Source: Chloroflexota bacterium | GTDB taxonomy: Bacteria; Chloroflexota; Dehalococcoidia; SM23-28-2; RBG-16-64-32 | Assembly: GCA_022561095.1 (NCBI GenBank) | Contig: JADFRV010000002.1 | Coordinates: 1-41,138 of the forward strand | Direction: 5' to 3' | Length of the DNA stretch: 41,138 bases | Shown here: piece by piece, positions 9,564-17,169 of the stretch | Position numbering within the stretch: the stretch's first letter is position 1 | Layout of the letters: every line of letters starts with the position of its first letter | Notes under the pieces: generated by a model | Database searches by the model: none | Seen by the model: the letters and a program-made list of their open reading frames with translations, nothing else | What the model was told of the DNA's origin: nothing | Position numbers and translations under genes: made by a program

Positions 9564-10970
9564 GTGACTACGGAAACGGCCCTGCCGGCCCACGAAATCA
9601 GCGCGGCCACGAGCGACGACCTGCCGTTCATCCGCGATACGGTGGCGCGCCTGGGCCTGGACGGGGAGCGGCTGGAGCCGCAGCAGTTCATCGTCGTGCG
9701 GCGCGAAGGCGCCGGCATCATCGCCTTCGGGCGCATCAAGCCCTACCAGGAGACGTACGAGCTGGGGTGCGTCGCCGTCGTCGAGGGGGAGAGGGGCCGG
9801 GGTTGGGGTGAGCTGGTAGTCCGGGAGCTGATCAACCGCTTTCCCCAGGACGAGGCGTACGTGACGACCGACCTGCCGGAGTACTTTGAGAGGCTGGGGT
9901 TCCTGCGCACGGAGATCTTGCCTCGCGAGCTGGACGAGAAGCTAGGCCGCGCCCGCCGAGTGGACCATCCGGACGCCGTGGGGATGGTCTACGATCGGCG
10001 CGTTCGGGAGATACCCACACTGGCGGATGTCTACCGCGCCAAGCATGCCATCGAACCGTATCTGAAGCGAACGCCGCTCGTGCACAACCCGTACCTGTCG
10101 CGGCTGTTGGGCTGCGATGCGTACCTCAAGCTGGAGAACCTGCAGCCCATCGGTGTGTTCAAGGTTCGGGGCGGGGTGAACCTGGCGGCTTCTCTGCCGG
10201 AGGCCGACCGTCGGCGTGGCATCGTGGGCGCGTCCACCGGCAACCACGGCCAGTCGCTGGCCTACGCCGCCAAGCTGGTGGGGATGCGCTGCGTCATCGC
10301 CATGCCGGTGGAGTCGAACCCCCTGAAGGTGGAATCGATGCGCGTTCTGGGCGCCGAGGTTGAGTTCCACGGTGGCGATTTTGAGGAGGCGCGGCTCTGG
10401 GCGGAGGAGTTCGCCCGCCGCGAGGGGATGCGCTACGTTCACCACGTTAACGCGCCGGAGCTGATGGCCGGGGTGGCTACCGTTAGCCTGGAGATCGTGG
10501 AGGATTTGCCGGATGTGGACGCCATCATTACGCCCATCGGCGGCGGCAGCGGCGTTATCGGCCATTGCATTGTCGCCAAGGCGCTGCGGCCGGGCGTTCA
10601 GGTCATTGGCGTCCAGGCGGAGGGAGCGCCCTCAGTGTATCGCTCATGGAAGGAGCGCAGGCTCCAGAATGCGCCCATCGACACGATCGCCGAGGGGCTG
10701 GCCACAGGGACGCCGTTCTTCTCGCCGGTCCGCACGTTCATCGACCAGCTGGACGATATGCTGCTGGTGAGCGACGACGAGATGCGGGACGCGATCGCGC
10801 TGCTGCTACGCTCGGCGCGTCAGCTGGCAGAGCCGTCGGGGGCGGCTTCAACGGCGGCGGCGCTGAAGCTGGCCGAGCGGCTAAAGGGGAAGAAGGTAGC
10901 GCTGGTCCTCAGCGGCGGCAACCTGCCTAACGAGGAGCTGCGCCGTATTCTCATCGGGCGCAAGGGGTGA
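9564..10970 (+). CDS. GNAT acetyltransferase-threonine dehydratase-like fusion protein
   Basis: 468 residues joining two domains. Residues 10-145 form a GNAT fold: the acetyl-CoA pyrophosphate loop is R77-G-R-G80-W-G82 within CVAVVEGERGRGWGE. Residues 150-468 are a fold-type II PLP enzyme of the serine/threonine dehydratase family: the PLP lysine is Lys200 in GVFKVRGG, STGNHGQSLAYAA follows, then the phosphate-binding GGGSG loop and a C-terminal SGGN. Dehydratases deaminate Ser/Thr to 2-oxoacids. The GNAT module may be regulatory or act on a related amine; that link is inference. The GTG start is at the expected transcript start; the frame is continuous with no sign of a frameshift. Confidence 0.9.
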   Translation: MTTETALPAHEISAATSDDLPFIRDTVARLGLDGERLEPQQFIVVRREGAGIIAFGRIKPYQETYELGCVAVVEGERGRGWGELVVRELINRFPQDEAYVTTDLPEYFERLGFLRTEILPRELDEKLGRARRVDHPDAVGMVYDRRVREIPTLADVYRAKHAIEPYLKRTPLVHNPYLSRLLGCDAYLKLENLQPIGVFKVRGGVNLAASLPEADRRRGIVGASTGNHGQSLAYAAKLVGMRCVIAMPVESNPLKVESMRVLGAEVEFHGGDFEEARLWAEEFARREGMRYVHHVNAPELMAGVATVSLEIVEDLPDVDAIITPIGGGSGVIGHCIVAKALRPGVQVIGVQAEGAPSVYRSWKERRLQNAPIDTIAEGLATGTPFFSPVRTFIDQLDDMLLVSDDEMRDAIALLLRSARQLAEPSGAASTAAALKLAERLKGKKVALVLSGGNLPNEELRRILIGRKG

Positions 10971-11103
10971 ACTGGGGCGCACGTGGGAGCGGAACGGAAA
11001 CAGCACCGCCGACTAAAGTTGGCGGCATGGAAGATGGGAGCCGCGTACTTCAGTGCGCGGGGTTAGGTAGAACCGCATCGACGCAGACAGCATGCGGAGC
11101 AAT

Positions 11104-11198
11104 CGGTCATTCTGAGGAGCGCAGCGACGAGGAATCTCGTTCTTTTTCGCTGCCGTCGCGAGATTCTTTATCCGCCTCCGGCGGACTCAGAATGACGG
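11104..11198. repeat. Dispersed intergenic repeat with terminal inverted repeats (MITE/REP-like)
   Basis: About 95 bp bounded by GTCATTCTGAG at the left and CTCAGAATGAC at the right, with internal inverted segments (GAGGAATCTCG; GCGAGATTCTT). The open frame through it (HSEERSDEESRSF) is a translation artefact often seen in such repeats. From general knowledge, elements with CATTCTGAG...CTCAGAATG ends are scattered between genes of Chloroflexota and other bacteria. It lies between the convergent fusion gene and the HD-GYP gene. Confidence 0.75.
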
Positions 11199-11199
11199 G

Positions 11200-12606
11200 C
11201 TAGTCTCCAGCGGCGGACGGGCTGCGCTTGCCGGATCCGGTCGCGGCGGACGAAGCCTCGCCGTTGCCGCGACTAGACTCGTCGTCGAGTAGGCCTCGCT
11301 TCTCCGCCACCAGAAACGCTCGCACCACTTCGGGGTCGAACTGACTGTTAGCGTTACGGACGATCTCTTCGACCGCCTTCCGATGCGGCAGCGTCTTGCG
11401 ATAGGGCCGGTGGGAGGTCATGGCTTCGTAGGCGTCTACAACGGCGAATATGCGGGCGCCCAGAGGGATCTCTTCGCTCTTCAGGCCGCGAGGGTAGCCG
11501 CGACCGTCGTAGCGCTCGTGGTGAGCGTGGATAACCTCCGCGGCGTCGCGCAGGAAGTCGATCTCGTTGATGATCTGGTGGCCCAGCTCCGGGTGACGTT
11601 TCATCTCCACCCAATCGGAGTCGTCCAGCGGTCCGGGCTTGGCGAGGACGGCGTCGGCGACGCCGATCTTGCCGATATCGTGGAGGATCGTCGCCTTTTC
11701 GATCTGGCGCACCTGTTCCTTGCGCAGCCCCATCTGCCAGGCCACGACGGAAGCGATCTCGGCGACGCGCCGGGCGCGGCTCTGGGTTACGTTGTCATGC
11801 AGGTCCAAGGCGGCGCAGAGGACGGCAACAATTGAGTTGTAGCGGGACTTTAGACCGTCCATGCGGGTCTGCAGGTTGGCCTCCTGATGGCTAATAGTAT
11901 TTGACCTGCGACGGACGAGGATTACCAGAACCAGATAGAGGGCCCCTAAGACAGCGGCCATTGAGATGAAGACGCTCCTCTCAATGTCCGTTATCTGATT
12001 GGCGATGGGGGTGAAGTCACGGTACACCTCCGCCACGCCTATGGCTTGGGCGGAGTCGATTTCTGTAAGGGGTACGCCTATCCGGGCTAACTCAGTGTAA
12101 GACTCCAGGCCGGGCTCTCCCAGCGAGGAGGGCTTCCCTGTCTCACTGACGACCTCGCCCTGAAGCGCGGCCTGGGTTGGGACGCGCTCAACAAGCGTCT
12201 CGCCGGAGGCTGCCTGGGCGCTGGAGTAGACGAGGACGCCGTCGCCGTTGAAGACGTTGAGGCGCACCGTACGCGAGCTGAGGACTCCTAGCTGGACCGC
12301 AGTGTCAAAAGCGGCCAGATCAGTGCCCTCTAGCGGCGCAGCCAGCATCTCCGGGCTCAGGTTACTGGTGATGTACGGCCCTACCAACTCGGTCACCTCG
12401 GTCTCCGAGTCGTTCAGAGCCGTGGCTCGGATGTCGGACGCGAGGAAGCGGGTGACAGCGAAGCCGGCGGCAAGGACGAGTACGAGGGCAAACAGCGCGA
12501 ACAAGACCGTGAACTCCAGGAGGAGTGTTCTCTTGCGGCCCCGAGCTGCCGACCTACTGACGCCAGCTAGCGCCGCCAGCTTGCCTATCATTGCCTGTGC
12601 TGCCAT
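11200..12606 (-). CDS. Membrane sensor HD-GYP domain protein (c-di-GMP phosphodiesterase)
   Basis: 468 residues from the ATG at 12606. An alternative ATG at 12657 would overlap the upstream gene and has no better ribosome site; 12606 lies 17 bp after the GGDEF stop. Layout: transmembrane helix about 33-54, an extracytoplasmic cache-like sensor region about 55-210, second helix about 212-231, a linker coil, then HD-GYP with HDIGK at about 309 and GYPRGL about 60 residues later. It should hydrolyse c-di-GMP in response to an external signal. The C-terminal about 25 residues are Ser/Gly rich. Operon with the diguanylate cyclase immediately upstream. Confidence 0.93.
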   Translation of the reverse strand: MAAQAMIGKLAALAGVSRSAARGRKRTLLLEFTVLFALFALVLVLAAGFAVTRFLASDIRATALNDSETEVTELVGPYITSNLSPEMLAAPLEGTDLAAFDTAVQLGVLSSRTVRLNVFNGDGVLVYSSAQAASGETLVERVPTQAALQGEVVSETGKPSSLGEPGLESYTELARIGVPLTEIDSAQAIGVAEVYRDFTPIANQITDIERSVFISMAAVLGALYLVLVILVRRRSNTISHQEANLQTRMDGLKSRYNSIVAVLCAALDLHDNVTQSRARRVAEIASVVAWQMGLRKEQVRQIEKATILHDIGKIGVADAVLAKPGPLDDSDWVEMKRHPELGHQIINEIDFLRDAAEVIHAHHERYDGRGYPRGLKSEEIPLGARIFAVVDAYEAMTSHRPYRKTLPHRKAVEEIVRNANSQFDPEVVRAFLVAEKRGLLDDESSRGNGEASSAATGSGKRSPSAAGD

Positions 12607-12622
12607 CGCTTTTCTCTCTTCG

Positions 12623-13480
12623 CTAATTCCAGGTGAGATCCTCGGGACCGGGATCATCCGTAAGTGATTGCTGAGGCACGGACGTTGCCGATTGTGGCAG
12701 GCGCCGCCCGACCTTGTTGGCGTACATATCGGCGTCAGCCCAGTGCATCATCTCGTCCACGTCTTCGCCGCCCCAGGGGTACCCGGAGACGCCGATGGAG
12801 ACGTTGAGCAGTACGCGCAGACCTTCGTGCTCGTACATGGGGGTCTCCTCCAGCTCTTCCCAGAGGCGCTGAGCCAGAGCGTACGCCCCGCGCTTGTCCG
12901 TGTCCGGCATGAGCACTGCGAACTCGTCGCCGCCCAGACGGGCGGGAACATCGTGGTTACGGATGTGCTTGTTGATAACCTTGGCCAGATTGGCGATTAC
13001 GATATCGCCCACAGCATGGCCGTACTCGTCGTTGATCTTCTTTAATCCGTCGATGTCCAGGGCTACGAGAGCCAGCGTTTGATTGCTGGTGCGGGCGCGG
13101 GCCAACCCCTCTTGAAAGCGTTCGTAGAAGTAGCGCCGGTTGTAAAGCTCCGTCAGCTCGTCGTGCGATGCCATCTTCTCAAGCTCTATCGAGCGCAGGA
13201 TGAGTCGCCCTTGGTATCCACGCAGTAGGTCCACGTGCGTAATATGTATATAGCGGGCAGAGGCGCTCCCAAACAGGATAGGCAGGCAGACAAGTATGGG
13301 GTAGATGATGTACTGCCATAGCTGGACGGCCTCTGTGAGTATGAAGAAGGTTGCGGCCAATCCCGCCAGAGCGAGCGCAATGAAGATGCTCACCCAGGCG
13401 ATGCGGCCGATCCGCTCCTCGTCCCGTGCCAGCGGCTCTTCCGATGATACCTCTGCCCCGAGCTGTGTTATCGTGTTCAT
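12623..13480 (-). CDS. Membrane-anchored diguanylate cyclase (GGDEF)
   Basis: 285 residues: two transmembrane helices (about 27-50 and 55-75), a helical linker and a GGDEF domain from about 100. The active-site motif GGDEF is intact at 183-187 and the allosteric inhibitory I-site RNHD (174-177) lies exactly five residues before it, so the enzyme should make c-di-GMP and be product-inhibited. It is first in a two-gene operon with an HD-GYP phosphodiesterase, an opposed make/break pair. Residues beyond about 270 are low complexity. Confidence 0.94.
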   Translation of the reverse strand: MNTITQLGAEVSSEEPLARDEERIGRIAWVSIFIALALAGLAATFFILTEAVQLWQYIIYPILVCLPILFGSASARYIHITHVDLLRGYQGRLILRSIELEKMASHDELTELYNRRYFYERFQEGLARARTSNQTLALVALDIDGLKKINDEYGHAVGDIVIANLAKVINKHIRNHDVPARLGGDEFAVLMPDTDKRGAYALAQRLWEELEETPMYEHEGLRVLLNVSIGVSGYPWGGEDVDEMMHWADADMYANKVGRRLPQSATSVPQQSLTDDPGPEDLTWN

Positions 13481-13515
13481 CCTACGCCTTAATGTGGATT
13501 GCCTTCGCCATCCCT

Positions 13516-13538
13516 ACTCTTCACCCTTTCGAGTGAGT
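13516..13538 (-). other. GAAA-tetraloop hairpin in the leader of the GGDEF/HD-GYP operon
   Basis: Read on the minus strand, CACTC-GAAA-GGGTG forms a stem capped by a GNRA loop, extended by ACT/AGT pairs across a small bulge. It lies about 35-60 nt upstream of the GGDEF start. A GNRA-capped helix is part of class I c-di-GMP riboswitches, but the flanking conserved bases of that class are not seen, so identity as a riboswitch is doubtful. Confidence 0.25.
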
Positions 13539-13800
13539 CGCCATTTTCGGTAGCTTGGGATTGACTGAACCGCAACCGAATAACGTTCATTTCATAAGGT
13601 AAGACGCGCCCCTTGGGGGGTAGTTACAGGAACGGCCGCTACTTTAGCGGGCGATTACGTTAAATACGATGCGGGCTAGCCTTGCGTCCTCTGGGGTGAG
13701 CCCGCCGCCTGCCCGCCCCCCACCCAGGGCAGGACGATCTGGGGTAGCTCCGTCACCGAAGGCTGTGAGCATACGCGTAGCGGATGCAGGTTGGCGGGGC

Positions 13801-13806
13801 TATAAT
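13801..13806 (+). promoter_or_regulatory. -10 hexamer (TATAAT) upstream of the PHP hydrolase gene
   Basis: A perfect TATAAT 38 bp before the ATG at 13845. No clear -35 element is found at 17 bp spacing. Confidence 0.45.
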
Positions 13807-13844
13807 ACACGAGCGACGCCGAGTCCGTCCCAGATCGCTATCTG

Positions 13845-15299
13845 ATGGAGACCGCCGTGGAGCGTAGCCTGCGCCTTGAGGGACACATATCGGCGGAGGA
13901 GGTCCGCCGCAGCCCGTACCTCTACCTGCCGGTCCCCGTGCCGCCTCGCGCCTCACGGCTGCATGTCGCATACGAGTACTCGGATCCCGTGACCGCGCCC
14001 TTCGGCCTGGGCCCCGGTAACACCGTCGATATCGGCATCTTCGACCCCCGCGGCCACGACTTCATCGACGCCGTCGGCTTCCGCGGCTGGAGCGGCAGCG
14101 CCAAGCGCGAGTTCTTCATCGCCCCTCACGAGGCGACCCCCGGCTACATCCGGGGGCCGCTGTTCCCCGGCGACTGGCACGTTCTCCTGGGAATCGAGAA
14201 GGCGAACCCGGAGGGCGTGCGCTACGACGTGACGGTAAGCCTGACGCTGGACGAAGATGACCCACCCACGGCGGAGACGCCGGCTGCGCCGCCGGCACAG
14301 CCAGCGACTAAAGCTAAAGGCCGCAGCCGTTGGGTGAAGGGGGATCTCCACTGCCACACCGTCCACTCAGACGGGCTTAACACGGTGGACGAGATCGTGA
14401 CCAACGCCATCGAGCGTGGCCTTGATTTTCTGGCGGTGACTGACCACAACACTAACACCCACCACGAGGATCTGGCGCGGCTCGGCCACTTGCCGATCAC
14501 CCTCATCCCCGGCGAGGAGGTGACCACGTACTGGGGCCACGCCAACATGTGGGGCCTGCGGGAGTGGGTCGACTTTCGCTGCGCGGACTCGGAGTCTATG
14601 CAGGCGGTGCAGAGGTTCGTGCTTCATAGAGGCGGCCTCATCTCCATGAACCACCCCAAGAGCGTGGGCCCGCCCTGGCTGTTTGAGGGCTGGAACGGCT
14701 ACCCCTGTATGGAGGTGTGGCAGGCGCCCTGGCGCTTCTACAACTGGGAGTCTCTGGAGCGCTGGGATACCCTCCTGCGCGGCGGCGAGCGCGTCATCGC
14801 CGTGGGCGGCTCCGACGTCCACTCCATCCCGCCGAAGCCGCCGCTGCACCCGCACGGCCTGGGCAACCCCTGCACTTGGGTCTATGCCGAGGGCGGCCCA
14901 TCCGAGGAGGGTATCCTGGAAGGCATCCGCGAGGGTCAGGTGTTCATCACGGATGACCCCAACGGCGCCCAGCTCGTCCTGACGGCGGACGCCGACGGCG
15001 ACGGCAAGTTTGAGGCGATGATGGGTGACACGGTTGAAGCGGCCGAGGGGCGGCGCGTCTCCTTTCGTGTCTGGACGAACGGCGGCAGCGACCGTCGGCT
15101 GTGGATCATCTGCGACGGCCTCCCCCTGGATGTGATACCGCTGGACGGCCCGGAGGCGACGCATTCGTTCTCGCTGGAGCTCTCCGGTCGCAGCTATGTG
15201 AGGGCGGAGCTTCGGGGCTTCCGCGGCCGGCCGGAACGGGGCGAGGTGGTGTGGGCGATGACGAACCCGATCTGGCTGAAAGCCCTGGCAGCCAGCTGA
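13845..15299 (+). CDS. CehA/McbA-family PHP-type metallohydrolase
   Basis: 484 residues. The N-terminal about 150 residues form a beta-rich domain ending in an Ala/Pro linker (near 145-155). The PHP metallohydrolase domain follows, with metal ligands in GDLHCHTVHSDG, LAVTDHNTNTHH, PGEEVTT, SMNHPKS and GGSDVHS. CehA/McbA relatives hydrolyse carbamate or phosphoester bonds, but the natural substrate of most is unknown. No signal peptide is seen. The next gene (VOC) follows after a 13-bp gap with an AAGGAGGT site, so the two are probably cotranscribed. Confidence 0.88.
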   Translation: METAVERSLRLEGHISAEEVRRSPYLYLPVPVPPRASRLHVAYEYSDPVTAPFGLGPGNTVDIGIFDPRGHDFIDAVGFRGWSGSAKREFFIAPHEATPGYIRGPLFPGDWHVLLGIEKANPEGVRYDVTVSLTLDEDDPPTAETPAAPPAQPATKAKGRSRWVKGDLHCHTVHSDGLNTVDEIVTNAIERGLDFLAVTDHNTNTHHEDLARLGHLPITLIPGEEVTTYWGHANMWGLREWVDFRCADSESMQAVQRFVLHRGGLISMNHPKSVGPPWLFEGWNGYPCMEVWQAPWRFYNWESLERWDTLLRGGERVIAVGGSDVHSIPPKPPLHPHGLGNPCTWVYAEGGPSEEGILEGIREGQVFITDDPNGAQLVLTADADGDGKFEAMMGDTVEAAEGRRVSFRVWTNGGSDRRLWIICDGLPLDVIPLDGPEATHSFSLELSGRSYVRAELRGFRGRPERGEVVWAMTNPIWLKALAAS

Positions 15300-15312
15300 G
15301 AAGGAGGTAGGC

Positions 15313-15699
15313 CTGGCACTCAGACTCTATCGCGTGATTCTCCCTGTTTCCGACATTGAAGGCGCAGCCAAGTTCTACCGTCGTCTGCTCGGCTTCGAAG
15401 GCGAGCGAGTATCGAGCAATCGCCATTATTTCGACTGTGGCGGGACGGTACTGGCCTGCGTCGACCCAGCAGACGAGGGGCTGGAGTTCAGACCCAACCT
15501 CGATCACGTATATTTCGCGGTCGACGATATCGAGGCTGTCTTCGAGCGGGCGAAGGAGGCCGCGTGCAGCTGGCTGGAAGACGAGATCAGCAGCCGCCCT
15601 TGGGGTGAACGGTCGTTCTACGCCAAGGACCCGTTTGGCAACCCGATCTGCTTCGTCGATGAGAGTACCGTATTCACGGGTGGCCGGTTCGTTCCATGA
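15313..15699 (+). CDS. VOC family protein with apparent CTG start
   Basis: A 128-residue single-module VOC protein. The first ATG/GTG/TTG-type start in frame (GTG 15334) falls inside the first beta strand of the fold. Seven codons earlier a CTG at 15313 gives the typical family N-terminus ALRLYRVILPVSDIEGAAKFYR, and a strong AAGGAGGT (15301-15308) lies 4 nt before it. I therefore place the start at CTG 15313. Metal-ligand positions include HYFDCGG and NLDHVYFAV. It follows the PHP gene closely, probably in one operon. Substrate unknown. Confidence 0.75.
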   Translation: MALRLYRVILPVSDIEGAAKFYRRLLGFEGERVSSNRHYFDCGGTVLACVDPADEGLEFRPNLDHVYFAVDDIEAVFERAKEAACSWLEDEISSRPWGERSFYAKDPFGNPICFVDESTVFTGGRFVP

Positions 15700-15723
15700 C
15701 AAGCGCGGCCCGCGCGGGCTGAA

Positions 15724-16848
15724 ATGCGGATTCTTTTCTTTCAGGGGTTCGTCTCGCCGGATATGGAGCACGAGGCCAGCGACGCCATCGGCTACGGCAT
15801 CACCTCGGCCGAGGCGATCGTTGCGGGGCTGTCGGCGCGCGGAATCGACGTTGTGCGGGTGCAGCCGCGTTCGCCCCCGTCGTTCGACCAGGAGAGGCGG
15901 CGGCTCTCCTGGATCCTGGACGGCTACAAGGCCCTCCTCGATCTCGACCTCCAGGCGTTCGACCTGATCTTCATCTTCCACAGCCTCCACCAGTTCCCCG
16001 CTGAGGTGCGGCGAATCCTCTTCGACCTGCAGGTCTCCGTGCCTCTGATCGGGTATAGCCATGGCAGCCACTGGGACCCCACCGACACGTTCCGCTTCAT
16101 CCACTATCCGGATATGGAGGTGGTTGACCTCGCAAACCTTCTTTCGCTTGACCGCGTGCTGTTGCCGTCGGAGTTCGCTCGGGGAGTGATCCTGGAGCAC
16201 GTCGCAGCCTGGCAGCCGGAGGCGGCGCGGAAGCTGGAGGCGAAGCTGGCGGTGGTAGGGTTGCCCATCGACACCCATCGTCTGGACCGCTGCCGCATGG
16301 GGGAGGGGTTCGAGCGGCCGACGCTCGTCTTCAATCATTCGCTGATCCCGAGCAAGCAGCCTGAGCTGTTCGCGGAGGTGGCGGCGCGGGCACTGGAAAG
16401 GCACGAGGTCAACGTAGTCGTTACCCGGCACGTAGAGGACGAGGCGTTGGAGGGGCTGTTCCGGGAGCTTCAGGCCCGCTTCCCGGAGCGGCTCATCATG
16501 GGTAACACCTACCCCATAGATACGTACTTTCGCACTCTGTGGAAGGCCGACCTGCAGGTATCGATGGCTACTCACGAGCACCTAGGTATCGCCACCCTGG
16601 AGGCGATGTACACCCACAACTGCTGCCTCCTCCCCAACCGCTGTAGCTACCCCGAGATCACCGGTGGCTACGAAGACATCCTTTACTCGTCTACGGTGGA
16701 GCTGGAGGAGAAGCTTGACTACTATGTGGAGAACCGCAGCGCCCGAGAGGAAGCGGCCGCGACGCTCCACGAGCGGAGCCTCCGTTACACGCCGGAGGAG
16801 GTCGTCCCCCGGCTCATGGCGGTCTTCTCGGAGCTGGCCGACGAATAG
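15724..16848 (+). CDS. GT-B glycosyltransferase, GTDC1/tRNA-queuosine mannosyltransferase-like
   Basis: 374 residues with the N-terminal domain MRILFFQGFVSPDMEHEASDA and the C-terminal nucleotide-sugar domain. The segments NHSLIPSKQPELF and, near 275-310, SMATHEHLGIATLEAMY followed by LLPNRCSYPEI resemble those of GTDC1-type glycosyltransferases, the family of tRNA-queuosine mannosyltransferases. In GT4 enzymes the HLGIATLEAM region contacts the sugar nucleotide. Whether the acceptor here is tRNA, a lipid or something else is not shown by context: neighbours are a VOC protein and a small membrane protein. Confidence 0.7.
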   Translation: MRILFFQGFVSPDMEHEASDAIGYGITSAEAIVAGLSARGIDVVRVQPRSPPSFDQERRRLSWILDGYKALLDLDLQAFDLIFIFHSLHQFPAEVRRILFDLQVSVPLIGYSHGSHWDPTDTFRFIHYPDMEVVDLANLLSLDRVLLPSEFARGVILEHVAAWQPEAARKLEAKLAVVGLPIDTHRLDRCRMGEGFERPTLVFNHSLIPSKQPELFAEVAARALERHEVNVVVTRHVEDEALEGLFRELQARFPERLIMGNTYPIDTYFRTLWKADLQVSMATHEHLGIATLEAMYTHNCCLLPNRCSYPEITGGYEDILYSSTVELEEKLDYYVENRSAREEAAATLHERSLRYTPEEVVPRLMAVFSELADE

Positions 16849-16851
16849 ATC

Positions 16852-16883
16852 GGATGCAGTTCGGGGGGTTTCCGGCTGCATCC
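16852..16883 (+). terminator. Terminator-like hairpin after the glycosyltransferase gene
   Basis: GGATGCAG pairs with CTGCATCC across a 16-nt loop, starting 4 bp after the stop codon. There is no U-run, so intrinsic termination is uncertain. Confidence 0.35.
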
Positions 16884-16967
16884 CAACACCTTGGAAATAA
16901 ACTGGGGGAAGCTTGTACAATGGGGTCGTCTTCCGCCGCTAAGCCAGCTCTGAAAGGAGTGATCGCC

Positions 16968-17147
16968 GTGGCTCGTCGTCTGTTCCTCGCCTATGTTGCT
17001 GTTATCCTCGGTCCCCTGATCGCGGTCGCAGGCGCGTTCGCCCTGCGCGACCTCCTGGCGCGGCGCGGCCGACCGGCCTCCGCGGGCAACGGCCACGCTG
17101 AGGCCGAGGCGCTTGAGCATACCGTGGAAGAGGTGCAGGCCAGCTGA
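16968..17147 (+). CDS. Small single-pass membrane protein
   Basis: 59 residues from a GTG at 16968 preceded by GAAAGGAGTGATCGCC, a strong ribosome site at proper spacing; the earlier in-frame ATG lacks one. Residues about 4-26 (LFLAYVAVILGPLIAVAGAFAL) form one transmembrane helix; a basic patch RDLLARRGRP and an acidic tail follow. A TACAAT at 16916-16921 is a possible -10 box. No known family was recognised. It lies 22 bp before the M20 hydrolase start and may be cotranscribed with it. Confidence 0.6.
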   Translation: MARRLFLAYVAVILGPLIAVAGAFALRDLLARRGRPASAGNGHAEAEALEHTVEEVQAS

Positions 17148-17169
17148 TGGCAGCGAGAGCGGAGATAGC

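Larger units (their letters stand above)
13481..13844. other. Divergent intergenic region between GGDEF and PHP genes
   Basis: 364 bp without a convincing gene. On the minus strand it holds the leader of the c-di-GMP operon with a hairpin capped by GAAA (13516-13538). On the plus strand it ends with a TATAAT at 13801-13806 for the PHP gene. The middle (13680-13740) is GC-rich and holds only weak inverted repeats. No riboswitch consensus was recognised. Confidence 0.5.

Noticed and set aside
10967..11203. 78-codon open frame downstream of the GNAT-dehydratase gene
   Set aside because: Its second half is the translation of a dispersed inverted-repeat element; no ribosome site and no protein-like pattern outside it.
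13481..13700. Class I c-di-GMP riboswitch before the GGDEF gene
   Set aside because: A GNRA-capped helix is present, but the conserved flanking bases of the aptamer are not; kept only as a low-confidence hairpin.
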